Assembly (NCBI GenBank): GCA_016699165.1
Contig: CP064963.1
Location: 310,001 to 374,000 of the forward strand
Source: Candidatus Melainabacteria bacterium
GTDB taxonomy: Bacteria > Cyanobacteriota > Vampirovibrionia > Obscuribacterales > Obscuribacteraceae
Length of the DNA: 64,000 bases
Reading direction: 5' to 3'
This document shows positions 1 to 8,095 of the stretch, piece by piece. The first letter of the stretch is position 1, and each line of letters starts with the position of its first letter. The notes beneath the pieces were generated by a model that saw only the letters and a list, made by a program, of their open reading frames with translations, was not told the DNA's origin and ran no database searches. Both the position numbers and the translations under genes were made by a program.

Positions 1-585
1 ATCAAGTTTTGGCCAATAGATAAAACTACCGCCTTCATCTATTTTGAATTCCGTTTTCTTTTTGTCACTGATACCATTAAAAGCAGCGAAATCAGAAAGA
101 TTAACTACATAGGTTTCAAGCGCGCAGCTAGTTACTATGATGGTTCCGTGGTTGCTGACCTGGGCTGTCGCAATTAAGTCATGCTGTGAATCCCAAGCCC
201 ATGCACGCATGACGCGGGCAGGCGTTAGTTTGTCTGAATTTGAAATCGCGAGAATATTTTTTGACATATGCAAATTGGCGCGAGCAAAGAATTGAGGAAT
301 GAACTTAGCGTCAACATCTAGATGAACGAATAGCACACGCAATTTTCGTAATTGATTTGCTTCTTTGATTACGTGGCTAGCTTTGGGAAGCGCTTCAGCT
401 GAACTTATTACGAAAACATCTTTGAGGGAATTATTGGTTAAAGGTCTTTCGATATGATCTAGAGCTTGAATAACTAGTTGAAAATCTGGGAGGTCTTTTT
501 TTGTCCGCTCAAGGCTTCTGAGCATTCCGTCAATGTCTTTATGTGGAATGGTATGCAATTCGTTTGTTGGTGAGTCGCTAGGCAT
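1..585 (-). CDS. DUF2442-like protein, partial (C-terminus off the left edge)
   Basis: The frame is open from an ATG at 585 to the window edge, giving 195 codons without a stop. The product is soluble. The last visible part contains the stretches VTSCALETY and EGGSFIYWP, which resemble the DUF2442 domain. The start codon overlaps the stop of the upstream DUF4160 gene by 8 bases, so the two are translationally coupled. DUF4160 and DUF2442 proteins are commonly encoded side by side and are sometimes suggested to be toxin-antitoxin-like. No catalytic residues are evident. Family assignment is by recall and is moderately secure; the function is unknown. Confidence 0.6.
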   Translation of the reverse strand, partial: MPSDSPTNELHTIPHKDIDGMLRSLERTKKDLPDFQLVIQALDHIERPLTNNSLKDVFVISSAEALPKASHVIKEANQLRKLRVLFVHLDVDAKFIPQFFARANLHMSKNILAISNSDKLTPARVMRAWAWDSQHDLIATAQVSNHGTIIVTSCALETYVVNLSDFAAFNGISDKKKTEFKIDEGGSFIYWPKLD

Positions 586-919
586 TATTGAGGTTCTCTG
601 AAACGCATACTTTCTGCTCCCACTCCAAAAGAACTCGATCTCGATTGGTTTTTATAAATTCATTCAATTGACGTTCTTGTTGTCCTGTAAATCCATGAAA
701 TCGCTTTCCGCGTTTCTTCGGATAAGTGTATTGCCAGCTAAGCTTATCTGCTGTAGTGAGGTCTATATTGACTTTGATTTCCCAATGTCCAATTCTCCTT
801 ACGTTGAAGTGAGGTGGAATATGATCATGCGACCAGAACCAGAACTCCAGTCCTTTTAGAGACTTGAGTTTGGCAATAGACTGAAAACTCGCCCATGAAA
901 GGCAGTCTATCTTTCCCAT
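578..919 (-). CDS. DUF4160 domain protein
   Basis: This 113-residue protein carries the DUF4160 hallmark around residues 26-40: FWFWSHDHIPPHFNV, followed by a GHWEIKV strand. Length and motif order match the family, which is small, soluble and of unknown function. It is the first gene of a two-gene unit with the DUF2442-like gene, overlapping it by 8 bases. The pairing suggests the products form a complex, which is an inference. Confidence 0.75.
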   Translation of the reverse strand: MGKIDCLSWASFQSIAKLKSLKGLEFWFWSHDHIPPHFNVRRIGHWEIKVNIDLTTADKLSWQYTYPKKRGKRFHGFTGQQERQLNEFIKTNRDRVLLEWEQKVCVSENLNNA

Positions 920-1422
920 GAGCGTTCCGGCTTTTACTCATCCTGACTTTAAAATAACAGAAACCGGCATTTTAGTCAATCAAATACGCAGATAGAAAAT
1001 GCCGGTTCGCGATGTCGTTATTTCGAAGACACATTTTTGTTGCCTATAACGCCACTAATTTCCGGCGCTGAAAAGGCTTATCTAGTCAGCATTTGAAAAA
1101 GCGTTCGTAAGAAAAAACACCCATTTTTACTATAGCCTGACGGGCTCAAGGTCTTGCGATACTTATTCCAATCACGTCCTGCTAGTATTAAATATGCACA
1201 TAATATCTCACAAGCCACCTCTGAAACACTGATGGGGCAAGGGTTTCAAAACGACTTTTTATTAACGCTGTAGGCAAGTAAAAACCTAATTAGCAAATCG
1301 CTGAGAATATTTGTTTGGCAATGTCTTCGGCGTCTCGTTACTAGATTGAATCAGAAAGTAGAGAATGTTCACGAGCGCGAGAAAGGCAAATATGAACATG
1401 GATCTAATTTCACTGGCAGCGC
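920..1422. other. intergenic region with one inverted repeat
   Basis: No convincing gene is present. A perfect 12-bp inverted repeat (AACCGGCATTTT and its complement) lies at 962-973 and 996-1007 with a 22-base loop. It could terminate transcription of the leftward thioredoxin operon, although the T-tract is weak. I see nothing recognisable at 1010-1420. Confidence 0.5.
962..1007 (-). terminator. long-loop inverted repeat, possible terminator
   Basis: The arms are 12 bp and perfectly complementary, separated by 22 bases. On the minus strand a T-rich stretch follows. The long loop and imperfect T-tract make an intrinsic terminator uncertain. Confidence 0.35.
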
Positions 1423-2583
1423 TCATTGCTTCTTGACGCTAGTATCCGATGCACGCGCCTTCTCCATAGATTTACTTACGTTCTCCAACATCTCTTTCAT
1501 GGCAGTGGTATCGTCGAGGCGAATGCACTCGTCGTAAATCTTCTTGGCGTCAGCGTCTTTACCAGCACCAACGTAAGCACCGTAAACCAAAAGGACCATA
1601 GAAGGAAATGGATCGAAGCCTTTAGCGAACTCGGTATCTGGCCTTGGTTTCATCATTGCCTGGGCAGTCTTGTGGTAGGACTGAATCTTTTCGATTGGTT
1701 TTGGATAAAGATAAATGGCGGCATCGTTATAACGCTTACCAGCAAATAATGGATACTCAAGCAAATGACCTAACGAATCGAAAGTCTGGCGCTGAGCGGC
1801 ATCGCCTTTTGCTTTGTCGAACCACAAAAGTGTGCGTTCGTTGTCATCGAGCATCATATTCAGTGAGAGCCAGTCGGCGCGTTTATTCTCTTTCTCGGCA
1901 GCGTCTTGCAGAGTAACCCATTTTCCCTTCACCTCGGGAAAGCGCTTCAACAGCGTGTTTACTTGTAATGGGACCACCTTTTGTCTCAATTCACCCATTA
2001 TAGGATCGTCATTGCGCAGGTTGGTCCAGAGCCAAAAATATTCGTCTTGCGCTTCGGCGTATTTTTTAGTCTTCATCAACTCGAATGCTTTTCCGATGCG
2101 ATCCCAGGCGCTGTCTCCAGAGTTGGATGTCTCTTCTTTGACCTGCTCAGCGTTCTTTCCACTCTTGGTATTACTAAGCCACTGCAATAACTCTTCGGGG
2201 CTCTGATAGCCAGATTCGCGAGTAAATTCTTTGCCACCACCGTCTGGTTTGAACAGAACAAGAGTTGGCATCGAGTCAACGTTGAGCGCCGAGGTCGTCT
2301 CTGCATCTTTATCTACGTCAATTTGCACAGCGATAGCGTTTTGCTTAACCCATTCGGTGACTTTTGGATCGACCCATGTGGTCGAGTCCATCTTCTTGCA
2401 GGGCGGGCACCACGTTGCCATAAAATCTACAATAAGAATCTTGCCTTCTTTCTGCGCTTGTTCTTTGGCTTGTTTATATGTCAGCTTCGAGAATGCCTCT
2501 GACTCTGCAAAAGCCGCGAGATTGAAAGAGAAAGCGACGGCTAAAGAGAGAGCGCTTAGTTGATACCATTTTTTAACTGACAT
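1423..2583 (-). CDS. secreted thioredoxin-like protein with TPR-like C-terminus
   Basis: Start chosen at 2583 (MSVKKWYQL), because a GAGG ribosome-binding site lies 8 bases upstream and the longer ATG would overlap the previous gene. Residues 1-26 form a signal peptide ending in AAFA. A thioredoxin fold follows with the redox motif WCPPC at about residues 58-62 in the context FMATWCPPCKK, so a thiol-disulfide role outside the cytoplasm is likely. The remaining 250 residues are helical and Lys-rich without a clear family match. It starts 2 bases after the DUF1801 gene, so the three genes 3424-1423 form one operon. Confidence 0.8.
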   Translation of the reverse strand: MSVKKWYQLSALSLAVAFSFNLAAFAESEAFSKLTYKQAKEQAQKEGKILIVDFMATWCPPCKKMDSTTWVDPKVTEWVKQNAIAVQIDVDKDAETTSALNVDSMPTLVLFKPDGGGKEFTRESGYQSPEELLQWLSNTKSGKNAEQVKEETSNSGDSAWDRIGKAFELMKTKKYAEAQDEYFWLWTNLRNDDPIMGELRQKVVPLQVNTLLKRFPEVKGKWVTLQDAAEKENKRADWLSLNMMLDDNERTLLWFDKAKGDAAQRQTFDSLGHLLEYPLFAGKRYNDAAIYLYPKPIEKIQSYHKTAQAMMKPRPDTEFAKGFDPFPSMVLLVYGAYVGAGKDADAKKIYDECIRLDDTTAMKEMLENVSKSMEKARASDTSVKKQ

Positions 2584-2585
2584 TT

Positions 2586-2969
2586 TTATAACCTCGGTGC
2601 GGGAACGCGATGTTTGCATGCTACTTCTAATAATTTTCGAACGCCTGGGTTCTTTACGTCGCTTGCAGACTTAATCTTGACGTGTCGAAATAATTTTCCG
2701 GTGCCTTCAAGCAGTTTGTCTGCGTTAGGAAGTTCGGCACCATAATTGAATCCAAGATTCACATATGTTTTATTCGGTTGAATCCAACAAAAATGTTCTG
2801 TCATCTTTTTAGGTCCGGTGCCATAGCCAATTACTTTCTGCTGCACCCAAGGCACCTCGACTGTCTGAGGCAACACATCGAAGATGAGCTTTCTAACGGA
2901 CTTTGCTAGTTGTTGAACATCTGGATCGAAGTTGGAGAGTATTTCGTCAAATTCGGCAGAAGGCTTCAT
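2586..2969 (-). CDS. DUF1801 (YdhG-like) family protein
   Basis: This protein of about 127 residues starts at 2969 (MKPSAEFDEIL), preceded by GGAG. It shows the DUF1801 layout: an N-terminal helix, VEVPWVQQKVIGYG, then a strand with WIQPNKTYVNLGFNYG. Such small cytosolic proteins are structurally known, but their role is unclear. The start codon lies 2 bases after the stop of the VOC gene, which indicates translational coupling. Confidence 0.7.
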   Translation of the reverse strand: MKPSAEFDEILSNFDPDVQQLAKSVRKLIFDVLPQTVEVPWVQQKVIGYGTGPKKMTEHFCWIQPNKTYVNLGFNYGAELPNADKLLEGTGKLFRHVKIKSASDVKNPGVRKLLEVACKHRVPAPRL

Positions 2970-2971
2970 GC

Positions 2972-3424
2972 TTACTTCTCCTTGTTTTTGTCGTCCCAGA
3001 TTTTTGGTTCCCACAGTTCAACTTTGTTTCCGTCGGGATCCATAACCCAGAGGAATTTGCCGTTCTCATGCGACTCGGGACCCTTTTCGATTTTGGTGCT
3101 GTTCGCCATAAGCTGCACATGCCACGCGGTGCCGCCGCCATCTTCGGCGGTATCTTCTTTCCACCTGAGAATGGCACCACCCCACGGCTCAAGCTTCATG
3201 CCTAAATTCTTCTCGTACCAGTCGGCAAGCGCTTTGGGATCGCCTTTGGCCTTGAAGAAAACGCCACCAATACCGGTTACTTTTGCCATGGGTTTATCTA
3301 CTTCTGCATGGGCAGACTGACTTGTAAAACTTAAAATTGCGACGCTTAGTGCAAGAATTCGGCCAAACGTTAAACTTGGCAAGGGTTTCCGGGTTTTGTA
3401 CTCTTTATTGAGCATGCTGGGCAC
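2972..3424 (-). CDS. exported VOC (glyoxalase/bleomycin-resistance) fold protein
   Basis: The N-terminus is long: a basic segment, then a hydrophobic stretch ILALSVAILSF and AHA, suggesting a signal peptide. Residues 45-145 show a VOC-like module: VTGIGGVFFKAKGDPKAL, a NLGMKLEPWGG strand, and the family's DPDGNKVELWEP near the end. The Glu in VELWE is the usual metal ligand in this family. Substrate unknown. It is the first gene of the operon with DUF1801 and the thioredoxin-like protein. Confidence 0.75.
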   Translation of the reverse strand: MPSMLNKEYKTRKPLPSLTFGRILALSVAILSFTSQSAHAEVDKPMAKVTGIGGVFFKAKGDPKALADWYEKNLGMKLEPWGGAILRWKEDTAEDGGGTAWHVQLMANSTKIEKGPESHENGKFLWVMDPDGNKVELWEPKIWDDKNKEK

Positions 3425-3469
3425 CGGGTCTGAAACAATAGTTCAGCAATTCTACCCTCTTGAAAAGGT

Positions 3470-3913
3470 TTATCCCAGGTCTGCTCGTGTGACTTCATGC
3501 CTGTAATCAAACATACGCTTAAGCTTTTGCCTCACGAAGAAATCGCCAAACGGAACAATAAAATCAAAAGGCAGTTCGTACTCGATTCTGTCAGTCAATA
3601 AGCAACCATTGGCATTGTCTTCAAACTCGTGGCGGTGCTTCCAAAACTTGAATGGTCCGCGGACCTGGAAGTCGGTAAAGCCCTTCCCCGGCTCCACATC
3701 ACAATGCTCTGCCAGCCATTTAATCTTTATAGGTCCAGAGCCAATCAAAAGCTCAACCTGCAAACCGTTCTTAATTTCCGCATTGGCAGGGCGCATACTG
3801 ACTTTTTCCCAGGCAGGAGTGAGACGTTTGAGCGCGCCCGGTTCCATATGCCAGTCATAAACGCTTTGAGCGCTACGCGGCAACTGTGTTTGCTTGATAA
3901 AAAGCTTTCTCAT
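3470..3913 (-). CDS. SRPBCC-family ligand-binding protein
   Basis: The open frame extends upstream, but the family match begins at MRKLFIKQ (3913), so about 147 residues are taken as real. Features are SAQSVYDWHMEPGALKRLTPAWE near the start, typical of coenzyme Q-binding or cyclase-like START domains, and a closing helix with FFVRQKLKRMFDYRHE. It is probably cytosolic and binds a hydrophobic ligand. Upstream is a short divergent promoter region shared with the methyltransferase at 4001. Confidence 0.7.
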   Translation of the reverse strand: MRKLFIKQTQLPRSAQSVYDWHMEPGALKRLTPAWEKVSMRPANAEIKNGLQVELLIGSGPIKIKWLAEHCDVEPGKGFTDFQVRGPFKFWKHRHEFEDNANGCLLTDRIEYELPFDFIVPFGDFFVRQKLKRMFDYRHEVTRADLG

Positions 3914-4000
3914 GCATTCATGATGGTCTAAAAACATGAACAGACAATGAACAGGTCTGAGATAATGTGCCGAGCAGGTCACATATTGAAAGTGGAATCT

Positions 4001-4603
4001 ATGTCGCAACATCATCATCATGACCATAAACACGAAGAGCATTCCTTCAAAAACGTCGAAGACTATGTGGCTCGATTCGACGCACCAGATCGCGACGAAT
4101 GGCAAAAGCCCGATGAAGTCTTCGATGTGATAGGGCTGAAACAAGGCGACAAGATTGTCGACTTTGGCGCAGGAACTGGATATTTCTCTGTGCGAGCGTC
4201 TGAGCGTGTTGGGAAAGGCATTGTTTATGCCATTGATTCTGAGCCAGAAATGCTAAATTATCTCGCCAAAAGAACGAGTAAAGCAGAGCTAACTAACGTC
4301 GAAATTATTCTAGTTGAGCATGACGAAATAGAGCTTCCCGAGCCGGTAGACGTTATATTGCTAGTAAATGTTTATCACCATATAAACGATAGAGTTTCGA
4401 AATTCAGTCGCGTCAAACAATGGCTGCGTGATGGTGGCAAGATTGTAGTGATTGAAGCAAGAGCTGGAACACCCATCGAACCACCCGCACATTTTCTGAT
4501 GACCGAAGAGCAGGTGGCATCGGAGTTTGCAGATGCTGGATATAAACTTATTAGTGATTCGAAGATTTTGCCGTATCAGTCGTTGCAGATATTTGGAGCG
4601 TAG
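4001..4603 (+). CDS. class I SAM-dependent methyltransferase
   Basis: Start taken at 4001 (MSQHHHHDHKHEEHSF); an upstream ATG at 3947 would overlap the divergent promoter. The His-rich N-terminus may bind metal. Motif I, VDFGAGTGYFS, is at about residues 52-62, followed by an acidic strand end (YAIDSEPEML) and motif IV-like VILLVNVYHHI. About 200 residues, typical of UbiE-type Methyltransf_11/25 enzymes. The substrate cannot be deduced. Confidence 0.85.
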   Translation: MSQHHHHDHKHEEHSFKNVEDYVARFDAPDRDEWQKPDEVFDVIGLKQGDKIVDFGAGTGYFSVRASERVGKGIVYAIDSEPEMLNYLAKRTSKAELTNVEIILVEHDEIELPEPVDVILLVNVYHHINDRVSKFSRVKQWLRDGGKIVVIEARAGTPIEPPAHFLMTEEQVASEFADAGYKLISDSKILPYQSLQIFGA

Positions 4604-4608
4604 TAGCT

Positions 4609-4881
4609 CTAGTGATTGGTTTTGGATTGCAGCACTATTACTAGTGCCACGGCAATGCCCCAGATGACAGCGAACACCGCGGATAAAATCCTGTTGGTTT
4701 GCGATTTTGTAAACACGGCTAACATGAGGAAAACCACGGTAATCGCAGTTAACACGCCAATTCGAATCTCATTATTGAACATGTTTGAGACTATGCTTAG
4801 GGGAAAAGAAAAAAACGCAGCAATGACAGCAGGCGTTTTGGCTGCTTCAATTAACTCTTCTTTGCTAAATCCTTTGGGCAT
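4609..4881 (-). CDS. small three-helix membrane protein
   Basis: Start taken at MPKGFSKEEL (4881). About 90 residues with three hydrophobic segments: AVIAAFFSFPLSIVSNMF, IGVLTAITVVFLMLAVF and ILSAVFAVIWGIAVALVIVL. No family recognised. It converges with the methyltransferase, whose stop is a few bases away. Confidence 0.6.
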   Translation of the reverse strand: MPKGFSKEELIEAAKTPAVIAAFFSFPLSIVSNMFNNEIRIGVLTAITVVFLMLAVFTKSQTNRILSAVFAVIWGIAVALVIVLQSKTNH

Positions 4882-4918
4882 GGTTGAATTGTACCCGAAA
4901 TTCACGCCAATATAAAAA

Positions 4919-4946
4919 CAACCCCTGGCACACGTTCCAGGGGTTG
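4919..4946 (-). terminator. intrinsic terminator of the alpha-solenoid gene
   Basis: A perfect 10-bp stem (CAACCCCTGG and its complement) with an 8-base loop. On the minus strand it is followed by TTTTTATA. It lies 92 bases past the stop at 5038. Confidence 0.75.
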
Positions 4947-5002
4947 CAAATCACTTTTGTTTGAGTGATTTAAAGATATGCTTTTGTGAGATAAGCATGG
5001 AG

Positions 5003-5022
5003 AGCTATTTCAAGCTAATCAC
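5003..5022 (-). repeat. 3'-UTR repeat, copy 1
   Basis: A 20-base motif shared, with one mismatch, with 6782-6801. On the minus strand it can form a small hairpin (AGCT stem). It sits between a stop codon and a terminator in both places. Confidence 0.5.
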
Positions 5023-5037
5023 AAGACGGGCGAGCCG

Positions 5038-6330
5038 TCAAGACCTCGATTGAAAGCGTTTTTTGCAAAGATCTCTCGTTTCATCAAAACTGTCGAAACG
5101 GCATTCGGCTTGAATCTCTTTTGGTAAGAGCTTCCAATCGTATAGCGTTCCTACTGCAGAGAATCGGCAAAAAGAGCAAGGAGTATTTTCGTACACCCAC
5201 ATTGCGCAATTGAAGAACGATTTGTCATCTGTAATATCGAAGAGTGCAATAAGGTCTAGACCTACACTGTGTAGATCTTCGGGATTTTTGGAAGTGCGCA
5301 GAGCCTCTTCAATAAATTTAGAATCTCCCTTCATGTAGTTTTTTCTGAAAAGTTCAAAGGCACTATCAAAGATAGACTTTGGATCTTGCTTGATGATGTC
5401 GAAAGCGAACTGACGAATGCGTCTTGATTTGATCTGTGCAAGAGCTGTAAATGCGGACATTCTTATTCGATATTCAATTTTTGATTTAGCTAATATAAAC
5501 AAAAAATTGTCCAAGTTCGGAGGTGGTACTGAACCAAATATTTGCAAATGACGCCAGAGCGATTGTGTGCCGGTGCATTTTTGCATTCTTTTGTACAAAA
5601 AATGTAAATCAGCTTTTGATGCAATTTTTGCAAATTTCAATAAATTAGGTCGCTTTGCATTCTCCGCGTTATCGAGCCAATTTACGACCTCATCCAGATT
5701 CGGTGCAGGTTTAGAAATGCTTGAGCCATGATCAAAATAGTCTTTAAAATCAGCTTTGATTTTCTTATGCCATAATTGACACTCTGGGATTTTAGACAGA
5801 AATGCATCGACTCGCTTTTTTCCCAGGTCCATGCAGCAATATTTATAGAACCAGATATCTTGGTCTTTTTCAGAGATATCATTCTGCGCTATTATTTTTG
5901 CCGTGAAACCTAACGCCTCGAAACCGTCTATGTAAACCAGCTCGCTACCTATCAAAGCGCTGTCTTTAAACTCGAGGTAGAACTTTTCGAAATTTTCGTA
6001 GAGAGTATCTACTAATTCTCTATCTCCGTGACCAGCAAAGCACTCAGCGATTCCTGCCAATTGATCCACGTCGTTATAATTCGTACTCTGTGGCAGATGT
6101 TCTTTTATTAGATTTAAAAAGTGTGATTTCTTTCCAGATGCAACTATCAGTTCATGCAACCATTCAAATCGACTGCCTTCTATCTGTGGGTCATAAACAT
6201 AATTTGTCAAACACGCTTGTTCGAGCAATGGAAGATATTTGCCGATTCCATGCTCTTCTACGTGCATTAAAGCTCGACCATGACCTTTTCGCAAAGCCTG
6301 ATCAAACTGATTCTTAGTCAGTTTCTTCAT
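5038..6330 (-). CDS. alpha-solenoid (HEAT-like) protein, function unknown
   Basis: Start at 6330 (MKKLTKNQFDQAL) is supported by GGAG eight bases upstream. About 430 residues, almost all helical, with repeated amphipathic helix pairs such as RIRMSAFTALAQIKSRRIRQ, as in HEAT/ARM scaffolds. There is no signal peptide or membrane segment. The C-terminus has a Cys-containing stretch NTPCSFCRFSAV. I do not recognise a named family. It appears to be a single-gene unit with its own terminator. Confidence 0.65.
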   Translation of the reverse strand: MKKLTKNQFDQALRKGHGRALMHVEEHGIGKYLPLLEQACLTNYVYDPQIEGSRFEWLHELIVASGKKSHFLNLIKEHLPQSTNYNDVDQLAGIAECFAGHGDRELVDTLYENFEKFYLEFKDSALIGSELVYIDGFEALGFTAKIIAQNDISEKDQDIWFYKYCCMDLGKKRVDAFLSKIPECQLWHKKIKADFKDYFDHGSSISKPAPNLDEVVNWLDNAENAKRPNLLKFAKIASKADLHFLYKRMQKCTGTQSLWRHLQIFGSVPPPNLDNFLFILAKSKIEYRIRMSAFTALAQIKSRRIRQFAFDIIKQDPKSIFDSAFELFRKNYMKGDSKFIEEALRTSKNPEDLHSVGLDLIALFDITDDKSFFNCAMWVYENTPCSFCRFSAVGTLYDWKLLPKEIQAECRFDSFDETRDLCKKRFQSRS

Positions 6331-6689
6331 TAGTATTCTCCGAATAATTGATTTAAATAGACAAATCAACCCGTCAGCATCATTAACTTATGCGCCGACG
6401 GGCATACGCAGATGCAATACAAGAAATATTCGGATATGGATTTAAGTTAAAAGTCTGGGTCGAGCTAAAAGCAGTACCGGTAGGACTTTATCAATTTAAA
6501 TTTCATGGTTCGGTCCTCCTGCTTCATAGTGTGACTTTTCGAGTATACCACGGAAGACTTTCTTCATGGTGCCATTGAATGATGTCTGAAAAATTGGCTT
6601 CATCAACTATCGAGTCGCAGAGCCAGATCACTCTCTTTTCGGTGATGAGCGCGTAGGCAAGCCTCATAGCGAACGGCAATGACAAACAA

Positions 6690-6710
6690 CCCCTGACATT
6701 ATATCAGGGG
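6690..6710 (-). terminator. probable terminator of the alpha/beta hydrolase gene
   Basis: CCCCTGA/TCAGGGG stem of 7 bp with a 7-base loop. On the minus strand it is followed by a T-rich TTGTTTGT. Its architecture mirrors the terminator at 4919. Confidence 0.55.
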
Positions 6711-6781
6711 CTGCCTTTTGCATTTGAGATTCCATATGAACACGGGAAGAAAACTTTTGCTTCGCCAAAACCGGCATCAAC

Positions 6782-6801
6782 AGCTATTTCTAGCTAATCA
6801 C
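6782..6801 (-). repeat. 3'-UTR repeat, copy 2
   Basis: Matches 5003-5022 at 19 of 20 positions. On the minus strand AGCTA-GAAA-TAGCT forms a 5-bp stem with a GNRA-type tetraloop, 77 bases after the hydrolase stop codon. Confidence 0.5.
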
Positions 6802-6877
6802 GCGAATCTGCGCTCGTCAATAGATGTGTAACGCGAATTACACAATAACAAGTCCTAGTGTCAGTTTCGCAAACTAA

Positions 6878-7936
6878 CTAAGGCGCAAACTTCGCGGTCT
6901 TCGAATTGTCCTGCGCGATAGTATCGTTAGGATTGACTCCAGCTGCGGCAAAGACATTGCCTACAGCTTCGAATTTCTTTTGTTGCAAATAATCCTTCGA
7001 GAGCAAAATTCCTTTTGGTGTCACCTGCGCATCGCCTTCTGCCACCTTCGCCATCCACTCTCTAAACGAAAGCAAAAGGCGCGGAGAGAACTGACCTTCT
7101 TCGTAGATAAGATGCTCGGCGTCGGCATCAACAATCAAAGTCTTGCGCTGAGTAGCGAGCAGTTTGAAGAGCGCACCAGTTTCGATTGGAGGACTAATAG
7201 TGTCTTTCATGCCTTGCACAAAAAGCACTGGCACGTTAGTAATTTGATTTGCGGTCTCGGGCAACTTCTTGGTGAACATCAAGAATTTCATCGACTCGAC
7301 CACAGTGAATCTCTGACGGCGCGTCTCGACATTGGCTAGATGTTTTCTGAGCGTCTTATCTTTCGTCACTCGTTTGAAAACGGCATTGACTGCCATTCCC
7401 TTATGTCTTGATCGCAACACCGTCATGTCGAGAATCTGATACATCGCGATTTTCTTCATGCCGTTGACTTTCCAGGTCGGCGCCGAGCAGACAATCCCGT
7501 CGATAGACCCGGGGAAGCGTGCTGCAAGCATCATGGCAAACAATCCACCGGTCGACTCGCCCAGTACAAAGACCGGAATGCCGCCGTTTTCTTTCTTAAT
7601 TTCCTGTGCGGTGTTGCTCACCTGCTCGATGGTGCGGTTGAAATCTAATGTTTCTTGCTTGCCATCGACTACGGAGTTAGCGAAGCCCGTGACTTCCACT
7701 GCGCGGACCAAAACGCCATGCGGCGCCATCTGGTCGGTCAACGCCTTGTAGGCGCTTGCGTTCTGGGTGAGCCCCGGAATGCAAATGACGGCGGCTGTGA
7801 CTTTTGGCGCTGCGGGCAAAGTTTGTCCCACAGGTACAGCTTTTATGCTCAATGCGGCTTGCTCGCCCTGCGCAAAGACTGGGGCGCTCATAGTAAAGAG
7901 TAGGGAAACCAAGCAAGAAACGGCGATCTTATGCAT
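6878..7936 (-). CDS. secreted alpha/beta hydrolase (lysophospholipase/serine aminopeptidase S33-like)
   Basis: Start placed at MHKIAVSCLV (7936), giving a clean signal peptide that ends at VFAQG. The hydrolase fold shows VICIPGLTQNASAYKAL (oxyanion region) and the nucleophile elbow GESTGG at about residues 130-136. The probable acid is in VQGMKDTISPP and the His in ADAEHLIYEE. This is the monoacylglycerol lipase-like arrangement with a complete Ser-Asp-His triad. The C-terminal 60 residues extend beyond the fold. It probably acts on lipid esters outside the cytoplasm; substrate not determinable. Confidence 0.8.
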   Translation of the reverse strand: MHKIAVSCLVSLLFTMSAPVFAQGEQAALSIKAVPVGQTLPAAPKVTAAVICIPGLTQNASAYKALTDQMAPHGVLVRAVEVTGFANSVVDGKQETLDFNRTIEQVSNTAQEIKKENGGIPVFVLGESTGGLFAMMLAARFPGSIDGIVCSAPTWKVNGMKKIAMYQILDMTVLRSRHKGMAVNAVFKRVTKDKTLRKHLANVETRRQRFTVVESMKFLMFTKKLPETANQITNVPVLFVQGMKDTISPPIETGALFKLLATQRKTLIVDADAEHLIYEEGQFSPRLLLSFREWMAKVAEGDAQVTPKGILLSKDYLQQKKFEAVGNVFAAAGVNPNDTIAQDNSKTAKFAP

Positions 7937-7993
7937 TACACAGCTCTTTGAAGGTCGTCTGGTGGTACTCAAAATGAGGAAAATCCCCTCTCA

Positions 7994-8095
7994 TTAATCT
8001 TCTTCCCCTGCAATGTCCTGAATAACCTCTATTAAAATTTCGAATTGAAGTCCCATTTTAGCCGAAACACCATAATAATTCATGTTGTCAATCAT
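7994..8095 (-). CDS. possible 33-residue ORF coupled to the antiporter gene
   Basis: An ATG at 8095 overlaps the last codons of the antiporter (stop 8088) and opens a frame encoding an acidic peptide ending in QDIAGEED. The overlap could allow re-initiation. There is no family match and no independent ribosome-binding site, so it may be chance. Confidence 0.25.
   Translation of the reverse strand: MIDNMNYYGVSAKMGLQFEILIEVIQDIAGEED

Larger units (their letters stand above)
6331..6877. other. 547-bp intergenic region
   Basis: No credible gene; a 62-codon rightward frame at 6390 lacks a ribosome-binding site and family resemblance. The region holds the promoter of the leftward solenoid gene, a terminator at 6690-6710 and a copy of the 3'-UTR repeat at 6782-6801. 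Confidence 0.5.

Noticed and set aside
3947..4000. Upstream ATG for the methyltransferase and the long leftward extension of the SRPBCC gene
   Set aside because: Both extensions would overlap each other across the divergent promoter and add non-family sequence.
6390..6578. 62-residue rightward frame in the 6.3-6.9 kb gap
   Set aside because: No ribosome-binding site, unlikely composition and location in a promoter/terminator region.
6782..6801. Resemblance of AGCTAGAAATAGCT to a guide-RNA tetraloop
   Set aside because: Only a short generic hairpin with a GAAA loop matches. No Cas gene, repeat or tracrRNA is nearby.
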